Of a stretch of 8,360 nt of DNA, positions 7,564 to 8,360 are shown piece by piece (the stretch's first letter is position 1; every line of letters starts with the position of its first letter). Made by a program: the position numbers and the translations under genes. The notes under the pieces were generated by a model. The model saw only the letters and a list, made by a program, of their open reading frames with translations. It searched no databases and was not told the DNA's origin. Origin of the DNA: a bacterium (lineage in GTDB: Bacteria > Bacteroidota > Ignavibacteria > Kapaibacteriales > UBA961); the NCBI GenBank assembly GCA_022844575.1, contig JALHLL010000163.1, positions 1 to 8,360 of the forward strand. Direction: 5' to 3'.

Positions 7564-7582
7564 TAGTTACGGGCATCTCATT

Positions 7583-7618
7583 AAAAAATCCTGCCAAGTT
7601 CTTGGCAGGATTTTTTTT
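7583..7618 (+). terminator. Strong rho-independent terminator after the surface-protein gene
   Basis: The stem TCCTGCCAA/TTGGCAGGA (7589-7597 with 7602-7610) closes around GTTC. It is flanked by six A (7583-7588) that can pair with the first of eight T (7611-7618). It lies 19 bases after the stop codon. The A-tract also makes it a possible terminator for transcripts arriving from the right on the minus strand. Confidence 0.93.
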
Positions 7619-7641
7619 ATCTCTCTAATTCAAACAACATC

Positions 7642-7649
7642 TATTTTTG
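7642..7649 (+). promoter_or_regulatory. Possible Bacteroidetes-type -7 element (TAnnTTTG) for the methyltransferase gene
   Basis: TATTTTTG fits the TAnnTTTG consensus known from Bacteroidetes primary promoters and would put a start about 10-20 bases before ATG 7676. The position just after the upstream terminator fits an independent promoter. No matching -33 TTG box is seen at the expected distance, and the motif is short in AT-rich DNA. Confidence 0.3.
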
Positions 7650-7675
7650 CACTAATACACTTATAAGGCAAAACA

Positions 7676-8311
7676 ATGGATGATTTTAATAGAAAAGCAC
7701 ATTGGGAAACAATCTATACGACAAAAGAACAAAAGGAAGTAAGCTGGTATCAGGAAAAACCCGAAACATCACTTCGTTTGATAGAGCAATATGCCCGAAA
7801 CAAATCCGAAATAATGATTGATATTGGCGGGGGTGATAGTTATTTAGCGGATTATCTTCTTGAAGAGGGTTATACGGATATTACGGTGCTTGATATATCG
7901 GAAAAGGCACTCGAAAAAGCAAAAACACGGTTAGGCGAAAAAGCGCATACTATTACATGGATACATTCGGATATATTTGAATTTAAGCCCGAAACGCAGT
8001 ATGATATATGGCATGATAGAGCCGCATTTCATTTTTTAACAAAGGATGAAGAAATACAACAATATATTCGTATAGTAACACAGGCAATTAAACCCGAAGG
8101 AATTGTAATAATCGGTACATTTTCCGAAACGGGACCTAAAAAATGTAGCGGAATAGAAATTAAGCAATATTCGGAACAAAACTTACAAGAATGCTTCGGC
8201 AAACATTTTACCATTTTGGAAATATTACATACACAACACAATACTCCATTCAATACCGTACAAGATTTTATCTTTTGTGTGATGAGGAAGGGGATAGACC
8301 GTATAGAATAA
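7676..8311 (+). CDS. Class I SAM-dependent methyltransferase, substrate unknown
   Basis: This 211-residue cytoplasmic protein has a Rossmann-type methyltransferase core. Motif I is IDIGGGDSYLADYLLEEGY (about 48-66), the acidic end of strand 2 is VLDIS (about 71-75), then HSDIFEF (about 96-102), DIWHDRAAFHFLT (about 110-122) and the strand 4/5 region KPEGIVIIGTFSETGPKKCSG (starting about 139). The N-terminal HWETIY...VSWYQEKPETSL segment, the DRAxFHFLT motif and the final HNTPFNTVQDF are shared by a widespread bacterial family of about 200-210 residues annotated only as SAM-dependent methyltransferases. The length suggests an intact gene. ATG 7676 is preceded by AAGG (7665-7668), a modest ribosome binding site 7 bases away. 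A terminator separates it from the surface-protein gene, and the next gene to the right is not visible, so context gives no substrate. Small-molecule or protein methylation are both possible. Confidence 0.9.
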   Translation: MDDFNRKAHWETIYTTKEQKEVSWYQEKPETSLRLIEQYARNKSEIMIDIGGGDSYLADYLLEEGYTDITVLDISEKALEKAKTRLGEKAHTITWIHSDIFEFKPETQYDIWHDRAAFHFLTKDEEIQQYIRIVTQAIKPEGIVIIGTFSETGPKKCSGIEIKQYSEQNLQECFGKHFTILEILHTQHNTPFNTVQDFIFCVMRKGIDRIE

Positions 8312-8360
8312 AGTTTCGGAGTTAGGAGAAAGCTACTTTCGACAAGGTATTTACTTTGTT

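Noticed and set aside
7583..7618. Palindrome considered as a mobile-element end or attachment site
   Set aside because: The GC-rich stem, tight loop and T-run directly after a stop codon are fully explained as an intrinsic terminator, and there is no transposase or flanking duplication.
8312..8360. Terminal stretch checked for a terminator or next gene
   Set aside because: Only a weak imperfect ACAAGG/CTTTGT pairing is seen and the window ends, so nothing can be supported.

Overview
The window looks like a chromosomal segment from a Gram-negative member of the Bacteroidota/FCB superphylum. The clearest clue is the protein at 5101-7563, which has a signal peptide, tandem Ig-like/putative-Ig repeats and a C-terminal domain with the 'YPNP' start and the terminal Lys/Arg typical of type IX secretion (T9SS) type A sorting domains. 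Two genes carry good Shine-Dalgarno sequences, which is uncommon in classical Bacteroidia. Together these lean towards an Ignavibacteria/Kapabacteria/Chlorobi-like branch, but that placement is inference. There are no RNA genes, insertion sequences, CRISPR arrays or phage genes.

Minus strand, 4802 down to 1: three co-directional genes that almost certainly form one operon. First comes a polar amino acid ABC transporter ATPase (3987-4802). Next is a protein that fuses a periplasmic solute-binding domain to the membrane permease domain (start best placed at 3994, end 2462). It overlaps the ATPase gene by 8 bases and has a strong ribosome binding site inside it. The third is a long sensor histidine kinase (start 2443, running off the left edge) that begins 18 bases after the permease stop. 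The kinase has a PilJ/NarX-like periplasmic four-helix sensor, two membrane helices, three PAS domains and a HisKA/HATPase core. It has no stop codon in its 814 visible residues and is cut inside the ATPase domain, so whether it is a hybrid kinase with a receiver cannot be seen. The arrangement suggests that solute import and environmental sensing are expressed together.

4803-5100 is a 298-base divergent intergenic region. It contains a possible sigma70-like promoter for the ABC operon, two short inverted repeats and a clear GAGG ribosome binding site for the rightward gene.

Plus strand, 5101-8311: the 820-residue T9SS cargo/surface protein is followed by a strong intrinsic terminator (7583-7618). 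After that lies a separate gene for a class I SAM-dependent methyltransferase (7676-8311) of unknown substrate. The last 49 bases hold nothing recognisable.

Most of the window is ordinary in gene content. The points most worth a second look are the transporter-kinase operon, the replacement of the usual carboxylate-binding Arg by His in the solute-binding domain, and the repeat architecture of the secreted protein. I see no convincing evidence of a wholly new system.
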